From: Cognatiyoonia koreensis | GTDB taxonomy: Bacteria > Pseudomonadota > Alphaproteobacteria > Rhodobacterales > Rhodobacteraceae | Length of the DNA stretch: 64,000 nt | Assembly (NCBI RefSeq): GCF_900109295.1 | Contig: NZ_FOIZ01000002.1 | Coordinates: 992,001 to 1,056,000 of the forward strand | Direction of reading: 5' to 3' | Shown: positions 1 through 10,253 of the stretch, one piece after another | Position numbering within the stretch: position 1 is the stretch's first letter | How the letters are laid out: each line of letters opens with the position of its first letter | Notes under the pieces: model-generated | What the model was told of the DNA's origin: nothing | The model's input: only the letters and a program-made list of their open reading frames with translations | Databases searched by the model: none | Position numbers and translations under genes: made by a program

Positions 1-1
1 G

Positions 2-1939
2 CTTGCCATCATGCCGACCGGCGGCGGGAAATCCCTGTGTTTCCAGCTTCCGGCACTTTGCAGGGGTGGCGTCACCGTTGTCATTTCTCCGCTCATTGCA
101 TTGATGCGCGATCAGGTGCGCGGCCTGCGCGAGGCAGGGGTCTGCGCCGGGGCGCTGACCTCTGGCAATACAGAAGAAGAGACAGACCAGGTCTGGGCTG
201 ATCTGACGGCGGGCAATATGAAACTGCTTTACATGGCACCCGAACGGCTTGCCTCTGGCGGTACGCAACGGATGCTGATGGAGGCGGGCGTCAGCCTGAT
301 CGCCGTGGACGAGGCGCATTGCGTCAGCCAGTGGGGGCACGACTTCCGCCCTGATTACCTGCGGATCGGCGAATTGCGTCGCGCGCTTGATGTCCCACTC
401 GCGGCATTCACAGCCACCGCAGATGCCGAAACGCGCGAAGAGATTGCGCAAAAGCTGTTCGACGGTGTTCAACCCGAAACATTTCTGCGCGGTTTTGACC
501 GGCCGAATATCCATCTGGCGTTTTCGGTCAAGGACGGACCGCGCCAGCAGATCCTTGCATTTGCCGCCGCCCGGAAAGGACAATCCGGGATCGTCTATTG
601 CGGCACACGGGCCAAGACGCAGACACTTGCGCAGGCCCTGCGCGAAGCCGGACACACGGCCTGCCACTATCACGGCGGCATGGAAGCGGACGACCGGCGC
701 GAGGTTGAACGGCGTTTCCAGCAAGAAGACGGTTTGATTGTTGTTGCGACAATCGCTTTTGGCATGGGCATCGACAAACCGGACATCCGCTGGGTCGCAC
801 ATGCGGACCTGCCCAAGTCGATCGAGGCGTACTATCAGGAAATCGGGCGGGCAGGACGTGACGGTGCACCTGCGGAAACGCTCACCCTCTTTGGGCCCGA
901 CGACATCCGTTATCGCCGCCAGCAAATTGACGAAGGGCTGGCCCCGCCCGAACGCCGTGCCGCCGATCATGGGCGACTGAACGCGTTGCTTGGCCTGGCA
1001 GAAGCTTTGAAATGCCGACGTCAGAATCTGTTGGGATACTTCGGGGAAGACCCGCAACCCTGCGGCAACTGTGACCTCTGCGACAAACCGGCAGAGGTAT
1101 TTGACGGCACGACACCCGTCCGTATGGCGCTGTCGGCGGCGTTGCGTACAGGCGAATGGTTCGGCGCTGGGCATCTGATCGACATTCTGCGCGGTGTGGA
1201 CACTCCCAAAGTGCAGGAACGCGGACATGCAGACCTGCCAACCTTCGGGGTTGGCAAGGAATACGACAAGCGGCAATGGCAGGCGATCTTTCGGCAGATG
1301 ATGGGGCACGATCTTTTGCGACCCGATCCAGAACGCCACGGTGCGCTGCGCATGACGGACAAGGCCCGCCCGATCCTGCGGGACGAAGCGACAATCGAAT
1401 TGCGCCGCGACACGATCCGCGCTGCAAAAGGTGACGGTCCCAAAGTGCGCCAGATGGTTAGCGAAGAAGATGCGCCATTGCTTTCGGCCCTCAAAGCCAA
1501 ACGCCGCTATCTCGCTGAACAGGCAGGCGTTCCGGCCTACATCATCTTCAACGATCGCACCCTGATCGAAATGGCTGAAAGCAAACCTGCGAACCTTGAC
1601 GCGATGGCGCGTGTGGGTGGCGTCGGTGCGAAAAAGCTTGAAAGCTACGGCCGCGCATTCCTCGAAGTCATCAGCGGCGCGCAGGACGAACTGCACCCGG
1701 TCCGGCGCAAGCTGGCTGGCCGCAACGAAGGCGACGTCTACGACCGGCTACTTGCAGTTCAGACTGAACTGCAGCGCGGTCCACACGGCGCCGACAAACC
1801 GATGAGCATGTCGGCATCCATGCTGGCCAAGGTGGCGCAACTGCGCAGCGCAGACCGCACGCACCTCGAACGTTTGATCGGTGAAAAATATGCCGAACGG
1901 TTTGGGGATGCTTTTCTGGAAGTACTCGAAGGCGTGTAA
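2..1939 (+). CDS. recQ: ATP-dependent DNA helicase RecQ (5' end outside the window)
   Basis: This is a 3'-5' superfamily 2 DNA helicase for recombination and fork repair. The reading frame is open to the left edge, and the first visible methionine (base 11) is the one inside the Walker A motif MPTGGGKS, which lies about 50 residues into normal RecQ proteins, so the start is missing. Counting from that methionine, the DEAH box is at residues 100-103, followed by the RecQ-type [10 protein letters not shown] loop. A zinc-binding cysteine set ends in CGNCDLC. An HRDC-like domain follows (around [17 protein letters not shown]), with an extra helical C-terminal tail of about 90 residues. Family assignment is firm. 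Nothing is seen of its promoter. Confidence 0.96.
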   Translation, partial: LAIMPTGGGKSLCFQLPALCRGGVTVVISPLIALMRDQVRGLREAGVCAGALTSGNTEEETDQVWADLTAGNMKLLYMAPERLASGGTQRMLMEAGVSLIAVDEAHCVSQWGHDFRPDYLRIGELRRALDVPLAAFTATADAETREEIAQKLFDGVQPETFLRGFDRPNIHLAFSVKDGPRQQILAFAAARKGQSGIVYCGTRAKTQTLAQALREAGHTACHYHGGMEADDRREVERRFQQEDGLIVVATIAFGMGIDKPDIRWVAHADLPKSIEAYYQEIGRAGRDGAPAETLTLFGPDDIRYRRQQIDEGLAPPERRAADHGRLNALLGLAEALKCRRQNLLGYFGEDPQPCGNCDLCDKPAEVFDGTTPVRMALSAALRTGEWFGAGHLIDILRGVDTPKVQERGHADLPTFGVGKEYDKRQWQAIFRQMMGHDLLRPDPERHGALRMTDKARPILRDEATIELRRDTIRAAKGDGPKVRQMVSEEDAPLLSALKAKRRYLAEQAGVPAYIIFNDRTLIEMAESKPANLDAMARVGGVGAKKLESYGRAFLEVISGAQDELHPVRRKLAGRNEGDVYDRLLAVQTELQRGPHGADKPMSMSASMLAKVAQLRSADRTHLERLIGEKYAERFGDAFLEVLEGV

Positions 1940-1956
1940 CGGGCGCATTTCGCCCG
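1940..1956 (+). terminator. Possible terminator hairpin after recQ
   Basis: A six-pair GC stem (CGGGCG / CGCCCG, five-base loop) begins one base after the recQ stop codon. It is followed by a pyrimidine-rich stretch but no real T-run, so termination is plausible rather than proven. Confidence 0.4.
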
Positions 1957-2013
1957 CTTGCTTTCCCGCTGTCCGGCCTATGTGTTACACCGCGCCGCAA
2001 AGGAGTTCCGCCC

Positions 2014-2796
2014 ATGCTGACCGTTATTTCGCCTGCCAAATCTCTGGATATGTCGCCCGTTTCCGTGGCCCCGACACAGCCGGAATTTCAGGCAGATGCA
2101 GTGCGGTTGTCGAAAACGGCACGAAACCTTACCCTGACCGATCTGAAAGGATTGATGAGCATTTCAGACGATCTCGCACGCCTAAATCGCGACCGGTTCA
2201 AGGCCTTCTCAGCCGAACCCGCAGCAGAAACAACAAAGCCAGCGGCACTAGCCTTCAATGGCGATACGTACCAAGGGCTCGAAGCCAAAACGCTGAACGC
2301 TGATGATCTGGCATGGGCGCAGGTTCACCTGCGCATCCTGTCGGGGCTCTACGGGCTTTTGCGCCCGCTCGACGCGATCCAACCCTACCGTCTTGAAATG
2401 GGCAGCCGCTTGAAGACGCGCCGTGGCAAATCACTCTATGACTACTGGGGCGATACCATTGCCAAGGCGCTGAATGCGCAGGCAGAGGCGGCCGGAACCG
2501 ACACGTTGATCAACTGCGCATCGCAGGAATACTTTGGCGCGGCGGATCGCAAGGCCCTGAAACTCAAGGTCATCACGCCGCAATTCATGGAAATCAAGGA
2601 CGACCGCCCGCGGATCGTCAGCTTCTTTGCCAAACGGGCGCGGGGCGCAATGGCGCGCTACATCATTGAAAACCGCATAACCGATGTTGCTGACATCAAA
2701 GGTTTCAATACGGGCGGTTACACCTTTGACGGTGATCTCAGCGATGAAAACGGCTGGGTGTTTCTGCGCGATTATCCCGAATCTCAGGCTGCCTAG
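2014..2796 (+). CDS. yaaA: Peroxide stress protein YaaA (DUF328 family)
   Basis: This 260-residue cytoplasmic protein belongs to the YaaA/DUF328 family, whose E. coli member limits free intracellular iron and DNA damage during peroxide stress. The family signature is seen at the N terminus (MLTVISPAKSLDM), in the middle (LSGLYGLLRPLDAIQPYRLEMG), and near the end (FNTGGYTF). Its length is normal for the family. The start is supported by AAAGGAG at 1999-2005, eight bases before the ATG. It stands alone between recQ and the alpha-2-macroglobulin gene. Confidence 0.93.
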   Translation: MLTVISPAKSLDMSPVSVAPTQPEFQADAVRLSKTARNLTLTDLKGLMSISDDLARLNRDRFKAFSAEPAAETTKPAALAFNGDTYQGLEAKTLNADDLAWAQVHLRILSGLYGLLRPLDAIQPYRLEMGSRLKTRRGKSLYDYWGDTIAKALNAQAEAAGTDTLINCASQEYFGAADRKALKLKVITPQFMEIKDDRPRIVSFFAKRARGAMARYIIENRITDVADIKGFNTGGYTFDGDLSDENGWVFLRDYPESQAA

Positions 2797-2816
2797 GTCT
2801 GGTAAACCTGACCTAG
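2793..2816 (+). terminator. Hairpin overlapping the yaaA stop codon
   Basis: CTAGGTC (2793-2799) pairs perfectly with GACCTAG (2810-2816) across a ten-base loop that can itself pair GGT with ACC. The yaaA stop lies in the left arm. There is no T-run, so it may be a weak terminator or an mRNA 3'-end stabiliser. Confidence 0.35.
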
Positions 2817-2882
2817 AAGACAGTTGAAGGAATCCGGACGCCGTGGCACGCTCAAGATGCATTTCAGCATCGGAGTTTTCGC

Positions 2883-5800
2883 ATGGCTTTTCGCACAATT
2901 GGCCTTTTGGCGCTTGGTCTTTCATTTCTAGCAGGGGCCGTCAGCGCGGATGGGCCGGTGCCGGAAAAGCGGACGCTCTACGAACGTAACCTCGACTTTG
3001 TCGGCAGCGACATTTCCAGCATTTTCGACACGACATTGCAGGCTTGCGAGGCAGCATGTCTGAACGACGCATCCTGCCAGGCATTTACCTTCAACACGCG
3101 GTCCAATTCCTGTTTTCCGAAAAGCAGCGTCACTGATGTATCGGTTTATGAAGGTGCTGTTTCGGGCCGCATCTACAAGACCGACCTAGCCGTTCTGGCG
3201 AATTTGGATGCGCGGGTCAGCGAACTGGCATTTCTGCAGCCTGGCGACTTCGAACGCGCCCAGGCACAGGTCGCACGTGTGACATCCGGCTTCCGCGATG
3301 TGCCACTTGCGGTGCGGCAGGCGCAGATTGTTCTGGCCGAAACCGATGCGTCGGCCGACTGGGCAAGTTTTTCGCGTCTTGCGCGCAATCCGAATAACAG
3401 GATCAGCGGTCAGGCGCTGGCGGCCTCTGTGAACGCATATCTTCGCGCATTGACAGACGACGACCGTCGTCAGGCCCTGATCGAAATCGCCTACAATCTT
3501 GAACGCAGTGATCGCGGGCGTACCATGATCCCGGCCCTGCGGGCCGCACAGGAAATCCGATTTGAACGCAACACCGAGGTCGACCTTGAAGATGCCATCG
3601 GCAAGTATGGTTTCCGCGTCTCGAATACGCAGGTCGATGCCGACAGCGCGTCCCCGCGCATCTGTGCCGAATTCAACGAAGAACTGATCCAGGCGGGGTT
3701 CGACTATACGCCATTTGTGCAACTGCCAGACCCTGCGATGGTCGTGTCAGTCAGCGATGGCCAGCTTTGTCTTGAAGGCGTCGAACACGGCAACCGCTAC
3801 CGTATCGTGCTGCGTGAAGGATTGCCGTCGGTGAACGGCGAAACGCTGTCACGCCAAACGGAGCTTACACTCTACGTCCGTGACCGCAGTGCCGCTGTGC
3901 GCTTTCCAAGCCGGGCTTACGTGCTGCCCCGCGTCGGTGACATTGCTATCCCGGTCGAGACTGTGAACCTGTCCGAAATCGACGTTTCCCTCCGCCGCAT
4001 CGATGATCGCAACATCATACGGACGATGCAGGACGGCTATCTGAACCGCCCGCTCTACGAATATTCGCAAGACCGCATCTCGAACGAAATCGGTGCCGAC
4101 GTCTGGGAAGGAACAGCGCAGGTCGTTCAGGATCTGAACCGCGATGTAACAACGCGTATTCCCATGGCCGACGTGCTGCGCGGCGAACCGGCCGGGCTCT
4201 ATGTTCTTTCTGCCGAAATTCCGGGTGCTGACCCTTATGACAATCCGCCTGCTACACAGTGGTTCGTTCTCTCCGACCTTGGCGTCGCCACCTACCTTGG
4301 CACCGATGGCCTGACGGCAGTCGTGCGCGGGCTCGGTGATGGTCAAGCCAAGCAAGGGGTAGAAGTCGAACTGCTCTCGCGCGCCAATGCCGTGCTTGGC
4401 ACAGCAATGACAAACGCCGAAGGCGTCGCGTATTTCGAAGCAGGGCTGACACGTGGTCTGGGTGGCAACGCACCGGCGCTGGTGAATGTGCGCCAAGGCG
4501 AAGACTTTGCGTTCCTGTCGCTGACAGACCCCGCATTTGATCTGTCCGATCGTGGTGTCGAAGGGCGCGAACCGTCCCCGCCGATCGACGTCTTTCTAGC
4601 CACCGATCGCGGGGCCTACCGCGCCGGTGAAACGATCCATGTAACCGCCCTGATGCGGGATCCGACCACGCAGGCAGTGCCCGGCGTGCCGCTGACAGCA
4701 ATCCTGACACGTCCTGATGGCGTCGAATATGCCCGCACCACATCCACGGCAGACATGTCAGGCGGTCACGTCTTCGCGATGCCTGTTGCCGGCACGGCTC
4801 CGCGCGGCACTTGGCGCATCGCTGTACTGGCCGATGTAGAAGGCGAAACGCTCGCCAGCACAGAGGTGCTGGTCGAAGACTTCTTGCCGGAACGCATTGA
4901 TTTTGAAATGACACTGCCCGAGGACATCCGCGTCGGTGACACGCCCGACTTGCGCATTGATGCAAAATATCTCTTCGGACCGCCTGCCGGGGATTTGGGT
5001 ATCGAAGGCGAAGTGCTTTTGCGCGCTGCTCCCAGCCTCGAAGGCTTTGAAGGCTATGAATTTGGCCGATACGACGTACCCGTCGATGGCAGTGTCCGTT
5101 ATCTCGACGGCGGGACAACTGCGGCGGATGGATCGGCGATCCTTTCGGTGAACATGCCCGAAACGACTGCTGCCCAACCCTTGGAGATGCGTGTAACGGC
5201 ACGGGTGACCGAAGGGTCGGGCCGCCCTATCGAACGGCAGGAAACCGTACCGGTCATGCCGAACCAGACGATGATCGGGATCAAACCACTGTTCGACGGG
5301 ACTTTGCCGGAAAACGACGAAGCTCGCTTTCATGTGCTTGCACTGACGCCCGATCTTGAACTGGTGCCGCTTGAAATTCAATGGACCGTGAACAAGGTGC
5401 GCACCCGCTATCAATGGTATTCATACGGTGGCGACTGGAACTGGGAGCCGACAACAGAACGCACACAGGTTGCGACCGGTCGGGCAACGCTTGGCGACGC
5501 GCCACTCGAGATTGGTGCAGTGGTTGACTGGGGCCGCCACGAGATCATGATCGAAACGCTTGATGCAGACTATCGCGTCGCCGCGACAGATTTCTACGCC
5601 GGTTGGTACGCGCCAGCCAGCGCGGGTGACACGCCGGACGTGCTGCAGGCGTCACTCGACGCTGAAAGCTATGCCATCGGGGATACAGCCCGGTTCCGGA
5701 TCGTACCGCGCTATGCCGGAACGGCTGTGGTCAGCGTCATGGGGGATGGGCTGATCTCGATGCAGACTGCTGAGGTCGTTGAAGGCGAAAATATCATTGA

Positions 5801-8231
5801 TCTGACCGTGACCGAAGAATGGGGGGCAGGGGCTTATGTCACGGCATCAGTCATCCGCCCGATGGATGTGGACGCCGGGCGCAATCCTGCGCGCGCGCTG
5901 GGCCTTGGCTATGCGCAGGTTGATCCGGGGAACAAGGCGCTGGACGTCAGCGTGTTGGCACCGGACATCATGGAACCGCGCGGGGACATGAACGTATCGT
6001 TAATCGTGGACGGCATCACCGAAGGTGAAAGTGCCTATGTGACGCTTGCCGCGGTCGATCTTGGCATCCTGAATATCACCGGCTTCAACTCGCCTGATCC
6101 CAAGGACCATTACTTCGGTCAACGCAAACTTGGCGTGGAGATGCGTGACGTCTATGGCAGGCTGATCGACGGGCTGAACGGAACGCTGGGCACTGTGCGC
6201 TCCGGCGGAGATGCGCAGGCCCAGATGGGAACGCAAAGCCCGCCCCCGACAGAGGAACTGGTCACCTTCTTTCAGGGTCCGGTGGAGGTTGGTGCAGACG
6301 GGCGGGTTGATCTCAGCTTTGAAATGCCAGCTTTCAACGGAACAATCCGATTGATGGCAGTCGCATGGTCCCAAACGGGCGTCGGCAACGCCGAACACGA
6401 TGTCATCGTGCGCGATCCGGTAGTGGTCACAGCCAGCGTGCCGCGCTTCATGGCCCCCGGTGATCAAAGCCGGATGCTGATTGAAATCGTGCACACCGAC
6501 GGGCCTGCAGGCGAAATGGGGCTGAACGTGTCAGCCAGCGGTCTGGGCCTTGCATCGCAACTGCCCGCGACCTTCACGCTCGCACCGGAAGGCAAGCAGG
6601 TCTTCGATGTGGCTTTTGCTGCCTTCGATCCGGGGGTGCACGAAATCTCGGTATCCGTGACGACGCCGGACGGCCGCGTTTTGGATAAGACACTGATTGT
6701 GCCTGTCGTGTTCAACGATCCAGAAGTCAGCCAGATCAGCCGCTTCAGCCTTGATCCGGGTCAGACGTTCACTTTCGATGACAATGCGTTTGCTGGGATG
6801 CAGGCGGGGACAGGTTCGGCGACACTGGCCGTCGGACCTTTGGCTCGGCTAGACGCGCCCGGTCTGCTGAACGCACTGGACCGTTATCCCTACGGCTGCA
6901 CCGAACAGATCACGTCCCGCGCGATGCCGTTGCTCTACCTCGATAACGTCGCAAACATGATGGGCCTTTCGTCGCGCAATAACGTGGATGAACGGATCGG
7001 GACAGCGATCAGCGAAGTGCTGTCAAACCAATCCGCGAACGGCGCTTTCGGTCTATGGAGCCCGTCTTCGGGTGATCTCTGGCTTGATGCCTACGTCACG
7101 GACTTCCTGTCCCGCGCGCGTCAGAATGGCCACGCTGTCCCGGATATAGCCTTCCGCAATGCGGTCGATAACCTGCGCAATGCCGTGAACTACTATCCCG
7201 ACTTCGACCGAGGCGGTGGTGATCTGGCCTATGCGTTGATGGTGCTTGCGCGCGAAAGTGCTGCAAATACAGGCGATCTGCGCTATTACGCCGACCAGAA
7301 GTCAGAGTCATTCAGCACGCCGGTCGCGCTCGCCCAATTGGGTGCTGCACTGGCGTTCTACGGTGACCAGCCCCGCGCAGATGCACTGTTCAACCGGGCC
7401 GCAAACCGCATCGTCGAACGTTACAACACAGTAGAAAGGGCGACCTGGCGCATCGATTATGGCAGCAACCGCCGCGATACGGCAGCCGTGCTGACATTGG
7501 CGGTCGAGGCCGGAAGCAACGCAGTTGACCGCGAACAGATGGTGACCCGTCTGCGCAGTCACGGCAATCGCGTCTCCACGCAGGAAGCAACTTGGACACT
7601 TCTGGCCGTTAACGCCCTGACACGGGATGCCAGCGCATCCGGCATCATGGTGGATGGGCAAGCGCCCGATGGTCCGATCGTGCGCGCGCGCGATGCGGGC
7701 GACGGGACACAACCAGTTCTGATCCGCAACGATGGCGCATCAGCGACAGAGGTGACAGTGACGACCTTCGGCGTACCGGACGTGCCGGAACCTGCTGGCG
7801 GCAATGGCTACAGGATCGAAAGGGTTTACTACAATCTGGATGGGGAACAGATCGACCTGAACGACATCGGGGTCGGCGACCGGATGGTAACAGTCCTGAC
7901 AGTCATCCCGTTCGGCGAACAAGAAGCCCGGCTGATGATCAACGATCCGCTTCCTGCCGGGTTCGAAATCGACAACCCGAACCTCTTGCAGGGCGGTGAT
8001 GTCGGCGGGTTGGACTGGCTTGAATCAGCGCGTCACGAAAATGCGGAATTCAGGTCTGACCGGTTCCTCGCCGCGGTCGACTGGCGCAGCGACGACAGCT
8101 TCCAGCTTGGCTATATCGTACGGGCGATTTCGCCCGGCACATTCCACCATCCGGCAGCGTCGGTCGAAGACATGTATCGCCCTGAAATGCGGGCCAATAC
8201 AGATCCCGGCCGCGTGATCATAAACGAGTGA
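2883..8231 (+). CDS. Alpha-2-macroglobulin family protein with N-terminal PAN/Apple domain
   Basis: This is a 1782-residue secreted protease-trap protein of the bacterial alpha-2-macroglobulin (YfhM-like) family. It has a Sec signal peptide (about residues 1-22) with no lipobox cysteine, so it is predicted to be soluble in the periplasm, unlike the E. coli lipoprotein. A small cysteine-rich PAN/Apple-like domain follows (cysteines at 55, 59, 65 and 77). The macroglobulin body comes next. The thioester motif Cys1339-Thr-Glu-Gln1342, inside YGCTEQITSR, is intact, so covalent trapping is expected. The C-terminal third is the helical thioester domain and a receptor-type domain. Its last four bases overlap the GTG of pbpC, the usual partner. 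The family assignment is firm; the PAN call is by cysteine pattern. Confidence 0.93.
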   Translation: MAFRTIGLLALGLSFLAGAVSADGPVPEKRTLYERNLDFVGSDISSIFDTTLQACEAACLNDASCQAFTFNTRSNSCFPKSSVTDVSVYEGAVSGRIYKTDLAVLANLDARVSELAFLQPGDFERAQAQVARVTSGFRDVPLAVRQAQIVLAETDASADWASFSRLARNPNNRISGQALAASVNAYLRALTDDDRRQALIEIAYNLERSDRGRTMIPALRAAQEIRFERNTEVDLEDAIGKYGFRVSNTQVDADSASPRICAEFNEELIQAGFDYTPFVQLPDPAMVVSVSDGQLCLEGVEHGNRYRIVLREGLPSVNGETLSRQTELTLYVRDRSAAVRFPSRAYVLPRVGDIAIPVETVNLSEIDVSLRRIDDRNIIRTMQDGYLNRPLYEYSQDRISNEIGADVWEGTAQVVQDLNRDVTTRIPMADVLRGEPAGLYVLSAEIPGADPYDNPPATQWFVLSDLGVATYLGTDGLTAVVRGLGDGQAKQGVEVELLSRANAVLGTAMTNAEGVAYFEAGLTRGLGGNAPALVNVRQGEDFAFLSLTDPAFDLSDRGVEGREPSPPIDVFLATDRGAYRAGETIHVTALMRDPTTQAVPGVPLTAILTRPDGVEYARTTSTADMSGGHVFAMPVAGTAPRGTWRIAVLADVEGETLASTEVLVEDFLPERIDFEMTLPEDIRVGDTPDLRIDAKYLFGPPAGDLGIEGEVLLRAAPSLEGFEGYEFGRYDVPVDGSVRYLDGGTTAADGSAILSVNMPETTAAQPLEMRVTARVTEGSGRPIERQETVPVMPNQTMIGIKPLFDGTLPENDEARFHVLALTPDLELVPLEIQWTVNKVRTRYQWYSYGGDWNWEPTTERTQVATGRATLGDAPLEIGAVVDWGRHEIMIETLDADYRVAATDFYAGWYAPASAGDTPDVLQASLDAESYAIGDTARFRIVPRYAGTAVVSVMGDGLISMQTAEVVEGENIIDLTVTEEWGAGAYVTASVIRPMDVDAGRNPARALGLGYAQVDPGNKALDVSVLAPDIMEPRGDMNVSLIVDGITEGESAYVTLAAVDLGILNITGFNSPDPKDHYFGQRKLGVEMRDVYGRLIDGLNGTLGTVRSGGDAQAQMGTQSPPPTEELVTFFQGPVEVGADGRVDLSFEMPAFNGTIRLMAVAWSQTGVGNAEHDVIVRDPVVVTASVPRFMAPGDQSRMLIEIVHTDGPAGEMGLNVSASGLGLASQLPATFTLAPEGKQVFDVAFAAFDPGVHEISVSVTTPDGRVLDKTLIVPVVFNDPEVSQISRFSLDPGQTFTFDDNAFAGMQAGTGSATLAVGPLARLDAPGLLNALDRYPYGCTEQITSRAMPLLYLDNVANMMGLSSRNNVDERIGTAISEVLSNQSANGAFGLWSPSSGDLWLDAYVTDFLSRARQNGHAVPDIAFRNAVDNLRNAVNYYPDFDRGGGDLAYALMVLARESAANTGDLRYYADQKSESFSTPVALAQLGAALAFYGDQPRADALFNRAANRIVERYNTVERATWRIDYGSNRRDTAAVLTLAVEAGSNAVDREQMVTRLRSHGNRVSTQEATWTLLAVNALTRDASASGIMVDGQAPDGPIVRARDAGDGTQPVLIRNDGASATEVTVTTFGVPDVPEPAGGNGYRIERVYYNLDGEQIDLNDIGVGDRMVTVLTVIPFGEQEARLMINDPLPAGFEIDNPNLLQGGDVGGLDWLESARHENAEFRSDRFLAAVDWRSDDSFQLGYIVRAISPGTFHHPAASVEDMYRPEMRANTDPGRVIINE

Positions 8232-10252
8232 CGCGGCTCGTCTTCACCCTTGCGATCGGCCTTTGGCTAATCGGGATCGGACGGGACAGTTTGGACCGCT
8301 GGGTCGACACGACCGTCCTGCCGCCGCTGACAGTCGAAGTCAGCGCAGAGGTGCTTGACCGCAACGGTGATCTCCTGCGTGCCTACACCGTCGCAGATGG
8401 TCGCTGGCGGATGACACTCGGGCTTGATGCTGTCGATCCAGACTATCTGGCAATGCTGGTCCGCTATGAAGACAAGCGGTTCTATGACCATAACGGCGTA
8501 GATATGATCGCGATGCTGCGCAGTGCGGGTCTTGCGCTGAAACATGGTGAAATCGTATCCGGCGGCTCGACCCTGACGATGCAGGTCGCGCGCTTGCTCG
8601 AAGACGGACCGACAGGCCAGTGGCGCGGCAAACTGCGTCAGATCAGAGTCGCCTTGGCGTTGGAACGGCAACTTTCCAAAGACGAAATCCTCACGCTCTA
8701 TCTGAATCGCGCGCCTTTTGGCGGGAATATCGAAGGGGTGCGCGCGGCATCGTACGCCTATTTCAACCGGCCGCCGCGTCGTCTGACACCGGCGCAATCC
8801 GCTTTGCTGGTCGCCCTGCCGCAATCGCCCGAAGTACGCCGGCCCGATCGGAATCCCGCAGCCGCGACAACGGCGCGTAACCGCGTTCTGGCACGCATGC
8901 TGGCGGAAGGTGTGATCGATGCGTCTACGCAAGAGGCCGCCAGCCGTCATGCAGTCGCGGCCACCAGACACGCATTTCCCGCGATTGCCCCGCATCTCGC
9001 GGATCGGGCCATGGCTGAAGCACCGCATCAAACGCACCATGATCTGACGCTGGATCGCCGGCTTCAACTCGCGCTTGAAATCCTTGCTGCGCAGGCGACA
9101 TCAGGCCGGTCCGACAGGCTTCAAGTGGCAATTGTCGTAGCCGATCACAAGACCGGCGAGATGCTGGCAAGCGTCGGCTCTGCTGCATATCGCGCCGATG
9201 GGCGGGCTGGTTTCATTGATCTGACCCGCGCCGTGCGCTCTCCGGGTTCGACACTCAAACCGGTCGTGTATGGGCTTGGGTTCGAACAGGGCATGATCCA
9301 CCCCGAAACGTTGATCCTTGACCGCCCGACTGTTTTTGACGGTTACGCCCCGCAGAATTTCGACGGTCTCTATCGCGGAGAACTTCGCGTGCGCACGGCC
9401 TTGCAATTGTCGCTGAACATCCCCGTGGTCAGCGTGACCGAGGCACTGGGCCCGCACCACTTGATCGCAGGATTGCGCCGTGCAGGTGCCGACCCGCAGG
9501 TGCCGGGCGGTGCGCCCGGACTCGCGGTGGCGCTGGGCGGGGTTGGCCTGACACTGAATGACCTTGTCCAGGTCTACGGCGGCATCGCAAACGAAGGCGT
9601 CGCGATGGACCTGCGCTGGCGCGAGAGCCCGACCGCAGGATTTGCCCCGCAACAGATCATGGGCGATGTCGCGGCATGGCAAGTCGCAGATATATTGCGC
9701 AATGTCCCCCGACCTGTCGGCGTGCAAGGCAGCGGGATCGCTTTCAAGACAGGCACGTCATATGGGCACCGCGACGCGTGGTCGATCGGATTTGACGGGC
9801 AACATGTGATTGGTGTCTGGATGGGGCGGGCTGACGGCACGCCCGTGCCGGGAGCATTCGGCGGCGACCTCGCCGCGCCTGTGATGTTCGCGGCCTTCGC
9901 GCGGGTTGCACCCGAAATCACTCCAATCGGCGCGCCGCCCCCGGCGACGCTGCTGTTGCCGACAGCGCAATTGCCACTGCCGCTCCAGCAATTTCGTGGA
10001 CGTCATGTGATTGAACCCGGCGGCGGACCAGAAATCGCCTTCCCGCCTGACGGGGCGGTGATCGAAGGGGTCGATCTGCTGGCAAAGGTCCGTGACGGCG
10101 TCGGCCCGTTCACATGGCTGGCTAACGGGACACCCGTGGCAACAACGCGCCACCGCGAACTGGTGATCCACGATCTGGGTCGCGGCTTTTCTGCCCTGAC
10201 GGTGATCGACGCCCAAGGGCGGACCGACCGGACGCAGGTACAGCTCCGTTAG
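8228..10252 (+). CDS. pbpC: Penicillin-binding protein 1C
   Basis: This is a bifunctional peptidoglycan synthase of class A (PBP1C type), 674 residues, anchored by an N-terminal membrane segment (LVFTLAIGLWLIGIG). A GT51 glycosyltransferase domain comes first (EDKRFYDHNGVD, then GGSTLTMQVARLL). The transpeptidase follows with Ser341-Thr-Leu-Lys344, SLN and KTGTS. A C-terminal domain of the PBP1C-specific type ends the protein. It starts at a GTG overlapping the stop of the alpha-2-macroglobulin gene (GTGA), which implies translational coupling. The pairing suggests damaged wall and protease attack are handled together: the trap protects the periplasm while PbpC repairs the murein. It converges on the thiolase gene with one base between the stops. 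Confidence 0.95.
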   Translation: MTRLVFTLAIGLWLIGIGRDSLDRWVDTTVLPPLTVEVSAEVLDRNGDLLRAYTVADGRWRMTLGLDAVDPDYLAMLVRYEDKRFYDHNGVDMIAMLRSAGLALKHGEIVSGGSTLTMQVARLLEDGPTGQWRGKLRQIRVALALERQLSKDEILTLYLNRAPFGGNIEGVRAASYAYFNRPPRRLTPAQSALLVALPQSPEVRRPDRNPAAATTARNRVLARMLAEGVIDASTQEAASRHAVAATRHAFPAIAPHLADRAMAEAPHQTHHDLTLDRRLQLALEILAAQATSGRSDRLQVAIVVADHKTGEMLASVGSAAYRADGRAGFIDLTRAVRSPGSTLKPVVYGLGFEQGMIHPETLILDRPTVFDGYAPQNFDGLYRGELRVRTALQLSLNIPVVSVTEALGPHHLIAGLRRAGADPQVPGGAPGLAVALGGVGLTLNDLVQVYGGIANEGVAMDLRWRESPTAGFAPQQIMGDVAAWQVADILRNVPRPVGVQGSGIAFKTGTSYGHRDAWSIGFDGQHVIGVWMGRADGTPVPGAFGGDLAAPVMFAAFARVAPEITPIGAPPPATLLLPTAQLPLPLQQFRGRHVIEPGGGPEIAFPPDGAVIEGVDLLAKVRDGVGPFTWLANGTPVATTRHRELVIHDLGRGFSALTVIDAQGRTDRTQVQLR

Positions 10253-10253
10253 G

